Part shown: piece by piece, positions 1 to 6,907 of the stretch | Layout of the letters: each line of letters starts with the position of its first letter | How positions within the stretch are numbered: the first letter of the stretch is position 1 | Origin: F23-B02 sp963610045 | Lineage (GTDB): Bacteria; Bacillota; Clostridia; Oscillospirales; Oscillospiraceae | NCBI GenBank assembly: GCA_963610045.1 | Contig: CAVDMS010000071.1 | Coordinates: forward strand, 1-8,684 | Reading direction: 5' to 3' | Length of the DNA stretch: 8,684 bases | The notes under the pieces: generated by a model | What the model saw: only the letters and a program-made list of their open reading frames with translations | What the model was told of the DNA's origin: nothing | Databases searched by the model: none | Program-made: the position numbers and the translations under genes

Positions 1-16
1 AGGGATTTAACGCAGC

Positions 17-36
17 ACGGGCGGAAATCCGCCCGT
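17..36 (-). terminator. GC-rich hairpin after the two-component operon
   Basis: ACGGGCGG (17-24) pairs with CCGCCCGT (29-36) around a 4-base loop, about 30 bp after the stop of the last gene of the operon. The stem is strong, but on the minus strand it is followed by GCTGCGTTAAAT rather than a U-tract, so it is at best a weak or factor-assisted terminator. The next gene is outside the window, so its role cannot be settled. Confidence 0.4.
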
Positions 37-67
37 CAAAACCGACAGGGGTTCGGCTTCCGTCAGC

Positions 68-787
68 TTATTCCATATTAAATGCCAAGTGGCTTTCGTA
101 GATTCTCAGGTCGAGCGGAACATAGGTGAAGCCGTCGTCAAAGCTTATCTTGAATCTGTACAGCTTCCCGTAGGAAACGTCGTTTGCAATGTATTCTATC
201 TCCATAAGCTCTCCCCCGAGCTTGTCGGCGCAATACTCGGCAAAGATGTCTATAATGTCTGCGTCATCGTCTGTCAGAACCGCTTCCCCATTCGAGTAGA
301 AGGACATTCCGAGCATCAGCGAGCTTTCGTCGTCGATGAACATCACGATCGAACCGTCGTCTCCGTTGGCAACAAAGCTCCACGCCAAAAGCCCGTCTCC
401 CCTGCCGCTCTCGTCGATAAGCACGACCGGGCAGACGTCATCGTAAATATCGTAGTACATATCCTCAGGAGCGCAGGTGACGATACCCAGAGCGGACAGC
501 TCGTAAATATAGCTCTCGGCTATCTTTGCCGCTTCTTCCCTGTCAAGGTCCCTGCCCTCGTCGGTGTCGATGACGTATATGTCCCTTGAGGACAAAAGGC
601 GCAGCTTTTCGTCTATGCCGAGCTTTGCGGTATCGTCCTTGCCCAAAGCCGCGATGTCAAGGCTCTGGCTCGTGTTATCAAAGGCGGTGTCCTTGAGACG
701 ACCCGCAGCGAGCGGTACCATAAGCCCTACCGCAACGGCTACCGCTATGAGCAGCACCGCAAGTATTATCTGTTTCCTGTTGCTCAT
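68..787 (-). CDS. Unrecognised acidic membrane-anchored protein, third gene of the two-component operon
   Basis: A 239-residue protein that I cannot assign to a family. It has a short basic start (SNRK), one strong hydrophobic segment at about 7-28 and no lipobox cysteine, so it is either an N-terminally anchored or a secreted protein with its body outside the cell. The body is markedly acidic, with many D/E runs (for example DDDADIID at 173-180 and YYDIYDDV at 111-118), and has only three cysteines (105, 119, 186). The pattern of short alternating hydrophobic stretches in the second half suggests beta-rich folding, but this is only an impression. The ATG overlaps the kinase stop (ATGA), and GGAGGT encoded in the kinase C-terminus sits 5 bp before it, so the start is firm and the gene is coupled to the kinase. 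By position it may modulate the kinase or sense the signal, as accessory membrane proteins do in other two-component operons; this is inference. Confidence 0.85.
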   Translation of the reverse strand: MSNRKQIILAVLLIAVAVAVGLMVPLAAGRLKDTAFDNTSQSLDIAALGKDDTAKLGIDEKLRLLSSRDIYVIDTDEGRDLDREEAAKIAESYIYELSALGIVTCAPEDMYYDIYDDVCPVVLIDESGRGDGLLAWSFVANGDDGSIVMFIDDESSLMLGMSFYSNGEAVLTDDDADIIDIFAEYCADKLGGELMEIEYIANDVSYGKLYRFKISFDDGFTYVPLDLRIYESHLAFNME

Positions 788-2166
788 ATGCGACCTCCGT
801 GCAGCTCCGCCGTGACTTCGGTGCCGTTGCCGACCCTGCTCTCTATACGCAGACTGCCGTTATGCAGCTTTGCGATGTCGCTGCACAGCGCAAGCCCCAA
901 GCCTGCGCCGCCCTGCATCCGTGAGCGGGATTTGTCCACTCTGTAAAACGCCTCCGTCAGGTGTCCGATCGCCTCCGGCGGGATGCCGGGACCGTTGTCA
1001 AGCACCCGTATCTCGCAGCCGTCGGGCAGCATCCTCGATCGCAGATATATGTTGCCGCCGTCGGTAAAAGATTTCCTTGAGTTGTCGATGAGGTTTGAAA
1101 CAAGCGACTTCACAAGGTCCGGCTCAAGCAGGCACTCGCCCTCCTCGCACTTGTATTGCAGGACTATCCCCTCCTGCGAATAGATGGGCTTTAAGTACTC
1201 CACAAGATGCGAAATGAGCTGCGCCGGAGATACGGGTCTTAACTCGATCTTTCTGTTGTTCATAACTATTATGTCCAGCAGCTTTGCCGACAGGCTTTCA
1301 AGGCGCTTGCCCTCGGAGAAGATGTAGTTTGCGGCGTTCATCTGCTCCTCCTCGTCGAGGCTGCCGCTGCGGATGAAGTCGGCGTAGCCGATGATCGAGG
1401 TCATGGGAGTTTTCATCTCGTGCGCAAAGCTGCCCATGAACTCCTCACGGCGGCGCACGCTGTCCTGCATCTCGTTCATGCTCTCCTCTAGCCGCTGCGC
1501 CATCGCATCAAAGCTCTCCGAAAGCTGCCCGAACTCGTCACGGCTCTTTATACCGCTGCGGCACTTGAGGTCGCCCTCCGAGAGCTTTTTTGTTGCAGCT
1601 GTCAAAGTCTTGAGGGGACGGGTCAGCATATACGCAAGCAGGTAAGAAATCGCGCCGCCGACAAGCAGCGCACAGACAAAGACCTCGGCATAGCTTGCGT
1701 ACTGCTCATTGCGAAGCTCATACGCCCGTGAAACGTCCCTATACGCAACAACTCGGAGCGAATCCCACTCGGTCTCCATATTGCCGCACAGTCTGTAATA
1801 GCGCTTGCCCCCGTCGGTTTTAAGAACGCTTATCCCTTGCTTTACACCGTCGGGGTCATGCTTCGGCTCGCTGCCGTCGGAATAGATCAGCTTGCCCCCG
1901 GCGTACAGCTTCACGGACTCAAACTCCGTATTTTCGGCGTTGCGCATCGAGGAAATGACGTTCAAAACGTCGTTCTCACCGCCGTCGGCGGCTTCATCCA
2001 CGAGCCGCAGCGTACTGAGCATATTGCGGAACGCCGACGATGCGGTCTCTCTTTCGAGGCTCATCGTATTGTCAAAGGACTCGGATATGAGCAGACTGCC
2101 GCCTACGGCAAATGCAAGCGACAAAAGCCATATCATATAAATGCATATTTTTAGTCGAAAGCGCAT
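784..2166 (-). CDS. Membrane sensor histidine kinase with HAMP domain
   Basis: A 460-residue class I sensor kinase, the partner of the regulator encoded just upstream. Helix TM1 is at about 7-27 and TM2 at about 159-182, enclosing an extracytoplasmic sensor region of roughly 130 residues that I do not recognise. A HAMP linker follows (about 180-232, TRPLKTLTAATKKLSEGDL onward). The dimerisation/phospho-acceptor domain has FAHEMKTPMTSIIGYAD with H249 as the phosphorylated histidine. The ATP-binding domain shows the N box VSNLIDNSRKS (356-366), the G1 box LDNGPGIP (389-396), the F box EAFYRVDKSRSRM (405-417) and the G2 box GGAGLGLAL (419-427), so the kinase looks intact. The ATG at 2164-2166 is preceded by GGAGG at 6 bp, encoded within the end of the regulator gene. 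Its stop overlaps the next gene by 4 bp (ATGA). The signal is unknown. Confidence 0.95.
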   Translation of the reverse strand: MRFRLKICIYMIWLLSLAFAVGGSLLISESFDNTMSLERETASSAFRNMLSTLRLVDEAADGGENDVLNVISSMRNAENTEFESVKLYAGGKLIYSDGSEPKHDPDGVKQGISVLKTDGGKRYYRLCGNMETEWDSLRVVAYRDVSRAYELRNEQYASYAEVFVCALLVGGAISYLLAYMLTRPLKTLTAATKKLSEGDLKCRSGIKSRDEFGQLSESFDAMAQRLEESMNEMQDSVRRREEFMGSFAHEMKTPMTSIIGYADFIRSGSLDEEEQMNAANYIFSEGKRLESLSAKLLDIIVMNNRKIELRPVSPAQLISHLVEYLKPIYSQEGIVLQYKCEEGECLLEPDLVKSLVSNLIDNSRKSFTDGGNIYLRSRMLPDGCEIRVLDNGPGIPPEAIGHLTEAFYRVDKSRSRMQGGAGLGLALCSDIAKLHNGSLRIESRVGNGTEVTAELHGGRI

Positions 2167-2167
2167 T

Positions 2168-2821
2168 CTACACCTCCAGCCTGTACCCCACTTTATTCAC
2201 TGCAACGAGCTTACCCTCCCAACCTACTTTCTTTCTCATGCGCTGAACGTGAAGATCGACAGTCTTTGTGCCGTACACGAAATCGCCGCCCCAGACCCGT
2301 TCGTAGATTGTCTCTCTGTACAGAGCAATTCTGGGATTTCTCGCAAACAGAAGCAGCAGATCGTACTCCTTCTTCGTCAGCGCAATAGGTACGCCGTCAC
2401 GGGTAACGGACATGGATACCGTGTCGATAACAAGACCGCCGATGTTAATAACGCTGTCCGTTTTGTTATAGCGGCGCAGTACAACATCGACCCGTGCGAG
2501 CAGCTCAAGCACCTCAAAGGGCTTCACGATATAATCCTCCGCACCCATACGCAGCCCCTTAACGCGGTCGGCGACCGAGTTTTTCGCCGTTATGAATATC
2601 ACCGGAATACCCAAGGGCGCAATATACTCCATGACCTCAAAGCCATCTGCTTTGGGGAGCATGACATCAAGCAGCACGAGGTCAAACACATTTTCGTCAA
2701 ACATATCCGCCGCTTGCTCACCGTCATAGGCGCATTTACAGCTGTAGCCCGCCTTGGTGAGGCTGAGCTTAATTAAGTCGGAAATGGGCTTTTCATCCTC
2801 GACTATAAGAATTTTTATCAT
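2168..2821 (-). CDS. OmpR/PhoB-family two-component response regulator
   Basis: A 217-residue cytoplasmic transcription regulator activated by phosphorylation. The receiver domain (about 1-115) has the acidic pair E8/D9, phospho-acceptor D52 in LVLLDVMLP, T78 in FITAK and the invariant lysine K100 in YIVKPF. The C-terminal winged-helix DNA-binding domain (about 125-217) has TKKEYDLLLLFARNP at 149-163, ALYRETIYERVWG with the OmpR/PhoB turn, the recognition-helix stretch TVDLHVQRMRKK at 187-198 and the wing VGYRLE at the end. The frame also allows a TTG start at 2836, but AAGGTGAT stands 5 bp before the ATG at 2821 and the predicted transcript begins near 2833, so the ATG is chosen. The histidine-kinase gene starts one base after its stop, so the two are surely cotranscribed. 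The regulated genes are unknown; its own operon is a reasonable guess. Confidence 0.95.
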   Translation of the reverse strand: MIKILIVEDEKPISDLIKLSLTKAGYSCKCAYDGEQAADMFDENVFDLVLLDVMLPKADGFEVMEYIAPLGIPVIFITAKNSVADRVKGLRMGAEDYIVKPFEVLELLARVDVVLRRYNKTDSVINIGGLVIDTVSMSVTRDGVPIALTKKEYDLLLLFARNPRIALYRETIYERVWGGDFVYGTKTVDLHVQRMRKKVGWEGKLVAVNKVGYRLEV

Positions 2822-2839
2822 ACTATCACCTTGCAAACA

Positions 2840-2848
2840 AGTATATCA
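2840..2848 (-). promoter_or_regulatory. Extended -10 element for the two-component operon
   Basis: On the minus strand TGATATACT (2848-2840) fits the extended -10 form TGnTATAAT with one mismatch. The hexamer 17 bp upstream (ATGCCG) is a poor -35, so the promoter would depend on the extended -10 or on an activator. The expected start point is near 2833, giving a leader of only about 12 bases that begins right at the Shine-Dalgarno sequence of the regulator gene. This makes the ATG at 2821 the likely start. Confidence 0.45.
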
Positions 2849-2865
2849 AAAATGCATCTAAACGG

Positions 2866-2894
2866 CATATGCCCGGCGTTTTGCCGGGCATATG
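2866..2894 (-). terminator. Perfect 12-bp inverted repeat after the transporter gene
   Basis: CATATGCCCGGC (2866-2877) and its exact complement GCCGGGCATATG (2883-2894) flank a 5-base loop, 4 bp after the transporter stop. The position suits termination of the pcrA-transporter unit. However, the stem is not followed at once by a U-tract on the minus strand; the nearest run of five T's is about 13 bp further on and belongs to the next promoter region. It may be an imperfect intrinsic terminator or, because its promoter-proximal arm overlaps the expected -35 position of the response-regulator gene, an operator. Confidence 0.5.
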
Positions 2895-2898
2895 TACA

Positions 2899-3792
2899 TT
2901 ATTTGCTTTTTTTGCGTTTGAGAAATTCAAGCTTCGTCTCCGAAATGAACACCGCCGCAAATATCAGCACAAAGCCGATGACTATCTCAAGCGTGAGGTG
3001 TTCCTTGCCGAGAGCGATGGAAAGCAGCGTTCCGAAAACGGACTCAAGCGTCAGTATGACCGCTGCGGTAGACGCCGGAGTGTACTTCTGTCCGACCGCC
3101 TGCAAAAGATAGCAAACACCGGTGCACAAGAGGCTGAGGTACAGTATTCCGACGACGCAGTCGCTCGGTATATGCGACGGCACGGGTTCAAAGATAGCCG
3201 CCGCGATAAGGCACCAAAAGGCTGCGACCGCAAGCTGTATTACGGTCAGGACAATGGGGTCCTTTCCATCGACGGAGCGAGCCGAGACGATAATGTGCAG
3301 CGCATAGAATATGCCGCTGAACACGGTGAGCGCATCACCGCGGTTAACGCTGAGGTCGCCGTTTAACGACACGCAGCCGATGCCCGCAAGGCATACGATA
3401 CCCGCAATAATATTAAATTTATCGGGCTTTTTCGCAAACAGCACCCAACTCACGAACGGGACAAGAACGCAGTACGACGAGGTCAAAAATGCGTTTTTGC
3501 CCGGCGTCGTGTATACAAGCCCATAGGTCTGTACGGCATACGCCATGGCAAGGCAGCTGCCCATAAGCACACCGCCTCTTATGTATTCCTTGTTGACCTT
3601 TTTAAGGCGCTTGCCGCCTATTATCATAAGCAGCACCGTCGCAAGCGAAAACCTCACCGCCAAGACCCAGAGCGGGGTTATGTGGTCAAGCGTGGATTTA
3701 AGCACGACGAAGGAGCTTGCCCAGATCATCGTCGTGGCAAGCAGCGATATTCTTCCGAGCACGTCGGTTTTATGGATTCCGTTGTTTTTCAT
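2899..3792 (-). CDS. EamA/DMT-superfamily transporter, ten membrane helices
   Basis: A 297-residue integral membrane protein of the drug/metabolite transporter superfamily (EamA, RhaT-like), probably an exporter or permease of small metabolites at the cytoplasmic membrane. Ten hydrophobic segments can be seen at about residues 11-31, 40-59, 73-91, 100-119, 126-144, 153-173, 178-200, 211-231, 240-261 and 266-284: two five-helix halves from an internal duplication, as expected for EamA. Typical signatures are MIWASSFVVLK after helix 1, VRFSLA in helix 2, TPGKNAFLTSSYCVLVPF at 96-113, and TPASTAAVILTLESVFG at 238-254 in the second half. The C-terminus is short and basic (KRKKSK), suggesting a cytoplasmic end. 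The substrate cannot be told from sequence. The ATG overlaps the pcrA stop by 4 bp with a modest GGGG upstream, so it is probably co-expressed with pcrA. A link in function with the helicase is not apparent. Confidence 0.9.
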   Translation of the reverse strand: MKNNGIHKTDVLGRISLLATTMIWASSFVVLKSTLDHITPLWVLAVRFSLATVLLMIIGGKRLKKVNKEYIRGGVLMGSCLAMAYAVQTYGLVYTTPGKNAFLTSSYCVLVPFVSWVLFAKKPDKFNIIAGIVCLAGIGCVSLNGDLSVNRGDALTVFSGIFYALHIIVSARSVDGKDPIVLTVIQLAVAAFWCLIAAAIFEPVPSHIPSDCVVGILYLSLLCTGVCYLLQAVGQKYTPASTAAVILTLESVFGTLLSIALGKEHLTLEIVIGFVLIFAAVFISETKLEFLKRKKSK

Positions 3793-6161
3793 ATCTTCCC
3801 CATGTGCAATGCGGCGGCCCTCAGCATAAGCTTCTTTTTGATGCCGCTGCTAAAGCTTATTTCTATAAGATAGTCGTTGCCCATCGGGCGCATGGATTCT
3901 ATTACGCCTTCACCGAAGGCGGTGTGCCGTATCCTGTCTCCGACGGAGAAGTCCGGCTTTGTGTTTTGCTTGGGAGCAGACGGGGTCGGAGGCGGCGCCG
4001 GGCGCATCTTCGGTGCGGGCGCACGCACGGCAAACTCCCTCTGTGCGGCGCTCTTTTCGGAGTAGCCGAAGCCCTTCGGGATGCCCCGTTTTTCGATGTG
4101 CTCGTCGGGTATCTCGTCTATAAACCTCGACACACGGTTTACCGTGGTCTTGCCGAACAGCATTCTCTGCCTTGCGCAGCTTAGGTACAGGCGGCGCTTT
4201 GCCCTCGTCATCGCAACGTAGCAAAGCCTGCGTTCCTCCTCCATCTCGTCCTGCTCGCCTATGGCGCGGATGCCGGGGAATATCCCCTCCTCCATGCCCG
4301 GCAGAAACACGTTTTCAAACTCAAGGCCCTTCGCCGAGTGCATGGTCATCATCACGACGCAGTCGGAATCCTTGTCGTAATTATCCATGTCCGTGTACAG
4401 CGCAATGTCGGCAAGGTAGCCCTCAAGCGTCGGCGCTTCGGTCTCGCTCTTGTAGTTCATTATACTCGTGCGAAGCTCCTTTACGTTCTCCGCCCTCGTG
4501 TCGTCCTCGACGGTGTGCTTTTCCTCAAGCATACGGAGGTAGCCAGTTTTTTCAAGCAGCAGGTCATACAGCAGGTCGGGAGCGATGCTCTTTGACTCCG
4601 TGCGCAGCTCCTCGATCATGTTTGCGAACATCCGCATTCTCAGCGACGCACGGCTGAGGTCGGGATAGATATCCGCCCTGCGCATTATCTCAAATACGGA
4701 GCAGGAGTTCTCCGCCGCAAGCGACACCGCTTTATCGAGGCTCGTTGCTCCGATGCCCCTCGGCGGGTTGTTGACTATGCGCATAAGGCGCAGATCGTCG
4801 TCCGGCGAAGCGATGACGCACAGGTACGCCAGCATATCCTTGACCTCGGCACGGTCAAAGAAGCCCGTACCGCCGAACACTCTGTACGGTATTCCGCTGC
4901 GCTTGAACGCCTGCTCAAGCTGATGCGACATGGCGTTCATGCGGTAAAGCACGGCGTTGTCGCCCCACCTGCCGCCGCTGCCGTACAGCGTCATTATCTG
5001 CGACGCTATGTATCTTGCCTCGTCATGCTCGTTGTCGGCGGAATAGAGCGTGAGCATCTCGCCCCGGTCGCCGTTGGTCCACAGCTCCTTGCCCTTTCTG
5101 CCTATGTTGTTGCGTATGACGGCGTTTGCGGCGTCAAGTATATGCGAGGTGCTGCGGTAGTTCTGCTCAAGCCTTACGGTGCGGCAGTTTTTGTACTCGT
5201 CCTCAAAGCTCAGTATGTTCTCGATCGTAGCGCCGCGGAATTTGTAGATGCTCTGATCGTCGTCGCCGACGACACAGATGTTGCCCCAGTGCCCGGCAAG
5301 GGTCTTCGCAAGCAGATACTGCTGACGGTTCGTGTCCTGATACTCGTCTATAAGCACATAGCGGAAGCGCTGCTGCCAGTGCAGGCGCACATCCTCGTTT
5401 TCGGTGAGCAGCTTCACAGTGTAGAAGATGAGATCGTCAAAATCCATTGCTCCGGCGGCAAGGCAGCGCCGCACATATTCGGCGTAGATCTCCGAGAGCT
5501 TTACACGGCGCATATCGCCCACGGCTCTCGCCCGCTGCCTGTACTCCTCCGGCGACAGTCCCTCGTCCTTTGCGGCGCTGATCTCCGAGAGCATCGAGCG
5601 AGGTTGGAACTTCTTGTCGTCAAGCTCCAAGTCCTTTATAATGCGCTTCATAAGCGTCAGGCTGTCGGAGGTGTCATATATGGTGAAGCTCTTCGGAAAG
5701 CCCAAAAGCTCCGCATCCCTGCGCAAAATACGCACACAGGCGGAGTGGAAGGTAGATGCCCAAATGTCCTTTGCGCCACTGCCGAGCATGCGCTCAAGCC
5801 TTGCTTTAAGCTCGTCGGCAGCCTTGTTCGTAAAGGTTATGGCAAGTATCTGCCACGGCGCTGCGGGGCTGTACGATGCAAGGAGTCTTCCCCGCTCGCT
5901 GCCGGAGAGCATCTCCTCGATGTCGGCTTCACAGGCGCCGACGGGTATCTCCGTCGTGTCCGACGCAGAGCCGTAGCGCAGGATGTTGGCAATGCGGTTT
6001 ATCAGCACCGTGGTCTTTCCGCTGCCGGCGCCCGCCAGTATGAGCAGGGGTCCCTCCGTCGCCATGACAGCCTTTCTCTGCATGGGATTGAGCTTTTGGA
6101 AATCCTTCGCTATAACGCTTTGTCTTGCTTCAATATATCTTTTTTCAAAATTCGTGTCCAT
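3789..6161 (-). CDS. pcrA: ATP-dependent DNA helicase PcrA/UvrD family (superfamily 1A)
   Basis: A 3'-5' DNA helicase/translocase involved in repair, rolling-circle replication and clearing of proteins or RNA polymerase from DNA. All SF1 motifs are present in order, counted from the chosen ATG (790 aa): Q motif LNPMQRKAV (25-33), Walker A AGAGSGKT (43-50), Ia ITFTNKAADE (108-117), II DEYQD (272-276), III GDDDQSIYKFRGA (299-311), IV VRLEQNYRST (329-338), V MTMHSAKGLEFENVFLPG (605-622) and VI YVAMTRAKRRLY (648-659). A proline-rich linker (about 716-731) leads to a C-terminal domain with VGDRIRHTAFGEGVIESM (740-757), the Tudor-like RNA-polymerase-binding module of PcrA. About 30-35 extra residues lie between motifs I and Ia. 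The ATG at 6161 is preferred over an in-frame TTG at 6197 because the TTG overlaps sigF and forms a -35 box; no Shine-Dalgarno sequence is seen. The stop overlaps the next gene (ATGA). Confidence 0.95.
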   Translation of the reverse strand: MDTNFEKRYIEARQSVIAKDFQKLNPMQRKAVMATEGPLLILAGAGSGKTTVLINRIANILRYGSASDTTEIPVGACEADIEEMLSGSERGRLLASYSPAAPWQILAITFTNKAADELKARLERMLGSGAKDIWASTFHSACVRILRRDAELLGFPKSFTIYDTSDSLTLMKRIIKDLELDDKKFQPRSMLSEISAAKDEGLSPEEYRQRARAVGDMRRVKLSEIYAEYVRRCLAAGAMDFDDLIFYTVKLLTENEDVRLHWQQRFRYVLIDEYQDTNRQQYLLAKTLAGHWGNICVVGDDDQSIYKFRGATIENILSFEDEYKNCRTVRLEQNYRSTSHILDAANAVIRNNIGRKGKELWTNGDRGEMLTLYSADNEHDEARYIASQIMTLYGSGGRWGDNAVLYRMNAMSHQLEQAFKRSGIPYRVFGGTGFFDRAEVKDMLAYLCVIASPDDDLRLMRIVNNPPRGIGATSLDKAVSLAAENSCSVFEIMRRADIYPDLSRASLRMRMFANMIEELRTESKSIAPDLLYDLLLEKTGYLRMLEEKHTVEDDTRAENVKELRTSIMNYKSETEAPTLEGYLADIALYTDMDNYDKDSDCVVMMTMHSAKGLEFENVFLPGMEEGIFPGIRAIGEQDEMEEERRLCYVAMTRAKRRLYLSCARQRMLFGKTTVNRVSRFIDEIPDEHIEKRGIPKGFGYSEKSAAQREFAVRAPAPKMRPAPPPTPSAPKQNTKPDFSVGDRIRHTAFGEGVIESMRPMGNDYLIEISFSSGIKKKLMLRAAALHMGKI

Positions 6162-6168
6162 GTACGGT

Positions 6169-6197
6169 ATTCTAACATGGATTTTCGGTTTTAACAA
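6169..6197 (-). promoter_or_regulatory. Probable sigma-A promoter for pcrA, straddling the sigF stop
   Basis: Reading the minus strand, TTGTTA (6197-6192) matches the -35 consensus at four of six positions. After exactly 17 bp comes TAGAAT (6174-6169), matching the -10 consensus at five of six, preceded by TGT, which makes it an extended -10. Only 7 bp separate the -10 box from the pcrA ATG (6161-6159), so initiation at the usual distance would fall on the base before, or on, the A of the ATG. The -35 box lies over the sigF stop codon. No mapped 5' end is available to confirm it. Confidence 0.6.
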
Positions 6198-6907
6198 GTG
6201 TCTGCAAGCTCCTGCCGCAAATGTTCTATTGCACGTCTCTCAAGCCGTGACACCTGGACCTGCGACACGCCTAAGACACGGGACGCCGCCTCCTGCGTCA
6301 TGCCGTGGAAGTAGCGCAGATACAGCGTTTTGCGCTCCTTCTCCGGCAGCCGCTCTATCGCATAGCGCAGGGAGACGTGTTCAAGCATCCGCTCCTCGGC
6401 ATCGGCATCGTACAGCACATGCTCAAGCGTAAAGCCGTCCGCTCCCGTCTCCCGCTGAAGGCTCTCGGCGGGACCCGTTGCGGTCTCGGCAAAGGCGATC
6501 TCCTCCGGCGAAAGTCCGGTCTCGGCGGAAAGCTCCGACAACGCCGGCTCTCTGCCGAGCTTCTGCTCAAGCCGATGCCGTGCCGAGCGTATCTGCTGCG
6601 ACTGCTCCTTTATGCTGCGGCTGACCTTCACAGCTCCGTCGTCACGCAAGAACCTCCGTATCTCGCCTGAGATCTTCGGCACGGCGTAGGTCGAAAACTG
6701 CGTTCCGAAGGATTCGTCAAAGCCGTCTATCGCCTTTAAAAAGCCGACGCAGCCGAGCTGATACAGATCCTCCGGGTCGGTGCCTCTGCCGAAAAAGCCC
6801 CTTGCGACGCTCCAGATAAGTCCGGAGTTTTCCTCGCACAGACGCTCCGCTGCCTCCCTGTCGCCGCCGGCGGCAAGGCGCAGCAGCTTTAAGGTCTCCT
6901 CCCTCAT
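6191..6907 (-). CDS. sigF: Sporulation RNA polymerase sigma factor SigF (SpoIIAC)
   Basis: A 238-residue sigma-70-family factor that directs forespore-specific transcription early in sporulation. Region 2 is visible as DLYQLGCVGFLKAIDGFD (residues 47-64), binding core RNA polymerase, and TQFSTYAVPKISGEIRRF (69-86), which recognises the -10 element. Region 3 runs through about 115-145 (RELGREP-like SELSAETGLS). Region 4.2 is the helix-turn-helix MTQEAASRVLGVSQVQVSRLE at 203-223, where the -35 element is read. Gene order behind spoIIAA and spoIIAB identifies it as SigF rather than the closely related SigG. The ATG at 6905-6907 overlaps the spoIIAB stop as ATGA and has no convincing Shine-Dalgarno sequence, so re-initiation after spoIIAB is likely. 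It is somewhat shorter than Bacillus SigF (255 aa), with a short N-terminus. Its last codons overlap the -35 box of a probable pcrA promoter. Confidence 0.95.
   Translation of the reverse strand: MREETLKLLRLAAGGDREAAERLCEENSGLIWSVARGFFGRGTDPEDLYQLGCVGFLKAIDGFDESFGTQFSTYAVPKISGEIRRFLRDDGAVKVSRSIKEQSQQIRSARHRLEQKLGREPALSELSAETGLSPEEIAFAETATGPAESLQRETGADGFTLEHVLYDADAEERMLEHVSLRYAIERLPEKERKTLYLRYFHGMTQEAASRVLGVSQVQVSRLERRAIEHLRQELADTC

Noticed and set aside
89..589. Plus-strand open frames opposite the operon genes (also near 2141-2776, 2869-3366, 3717-4184, 4172-4657)
   Set aside because: All are shadows of well-supported minus-strand genes, and none has a ribosome-binding site or family motif that I can recognise.
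2822..2836. TTG at 2834-2836 as the start of the response regulator (5 extra residues)
   Set aside because: AAGGTGAT lies between it and the ATG at the correct distance for the ATG, and the usual family N-terminus begins with the MIKILIVEDE stretch.
4923..6194. A 423-codon open frame on the plus strand opposite pcrA
   Set aside because: It lies wholly antisense to the helicase, whose frame contains all SF1 motifs. Its length reflects codon bias in a GC-rich gene, and its translation shows no recognisable domain.
6162..6197. TTG at 6195-6197 as the start of pcrA (12 extra residues)
   Set aside because: It would overlap sigF, the GGAG upstream of it is about 11 bp away, the extra residues do not look like a PcrA N-terminus, and the same TTG forms the -35 box of a promoter.
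6191..6907. SigG instead of SigF
   Set aside because: SigF and SigG are close paralogues, but this gene directly follows spoIIAA and spoIIAB with coupled starts. That is the spoIIA arrangement, whereas sigG normally lies near spoIIG.
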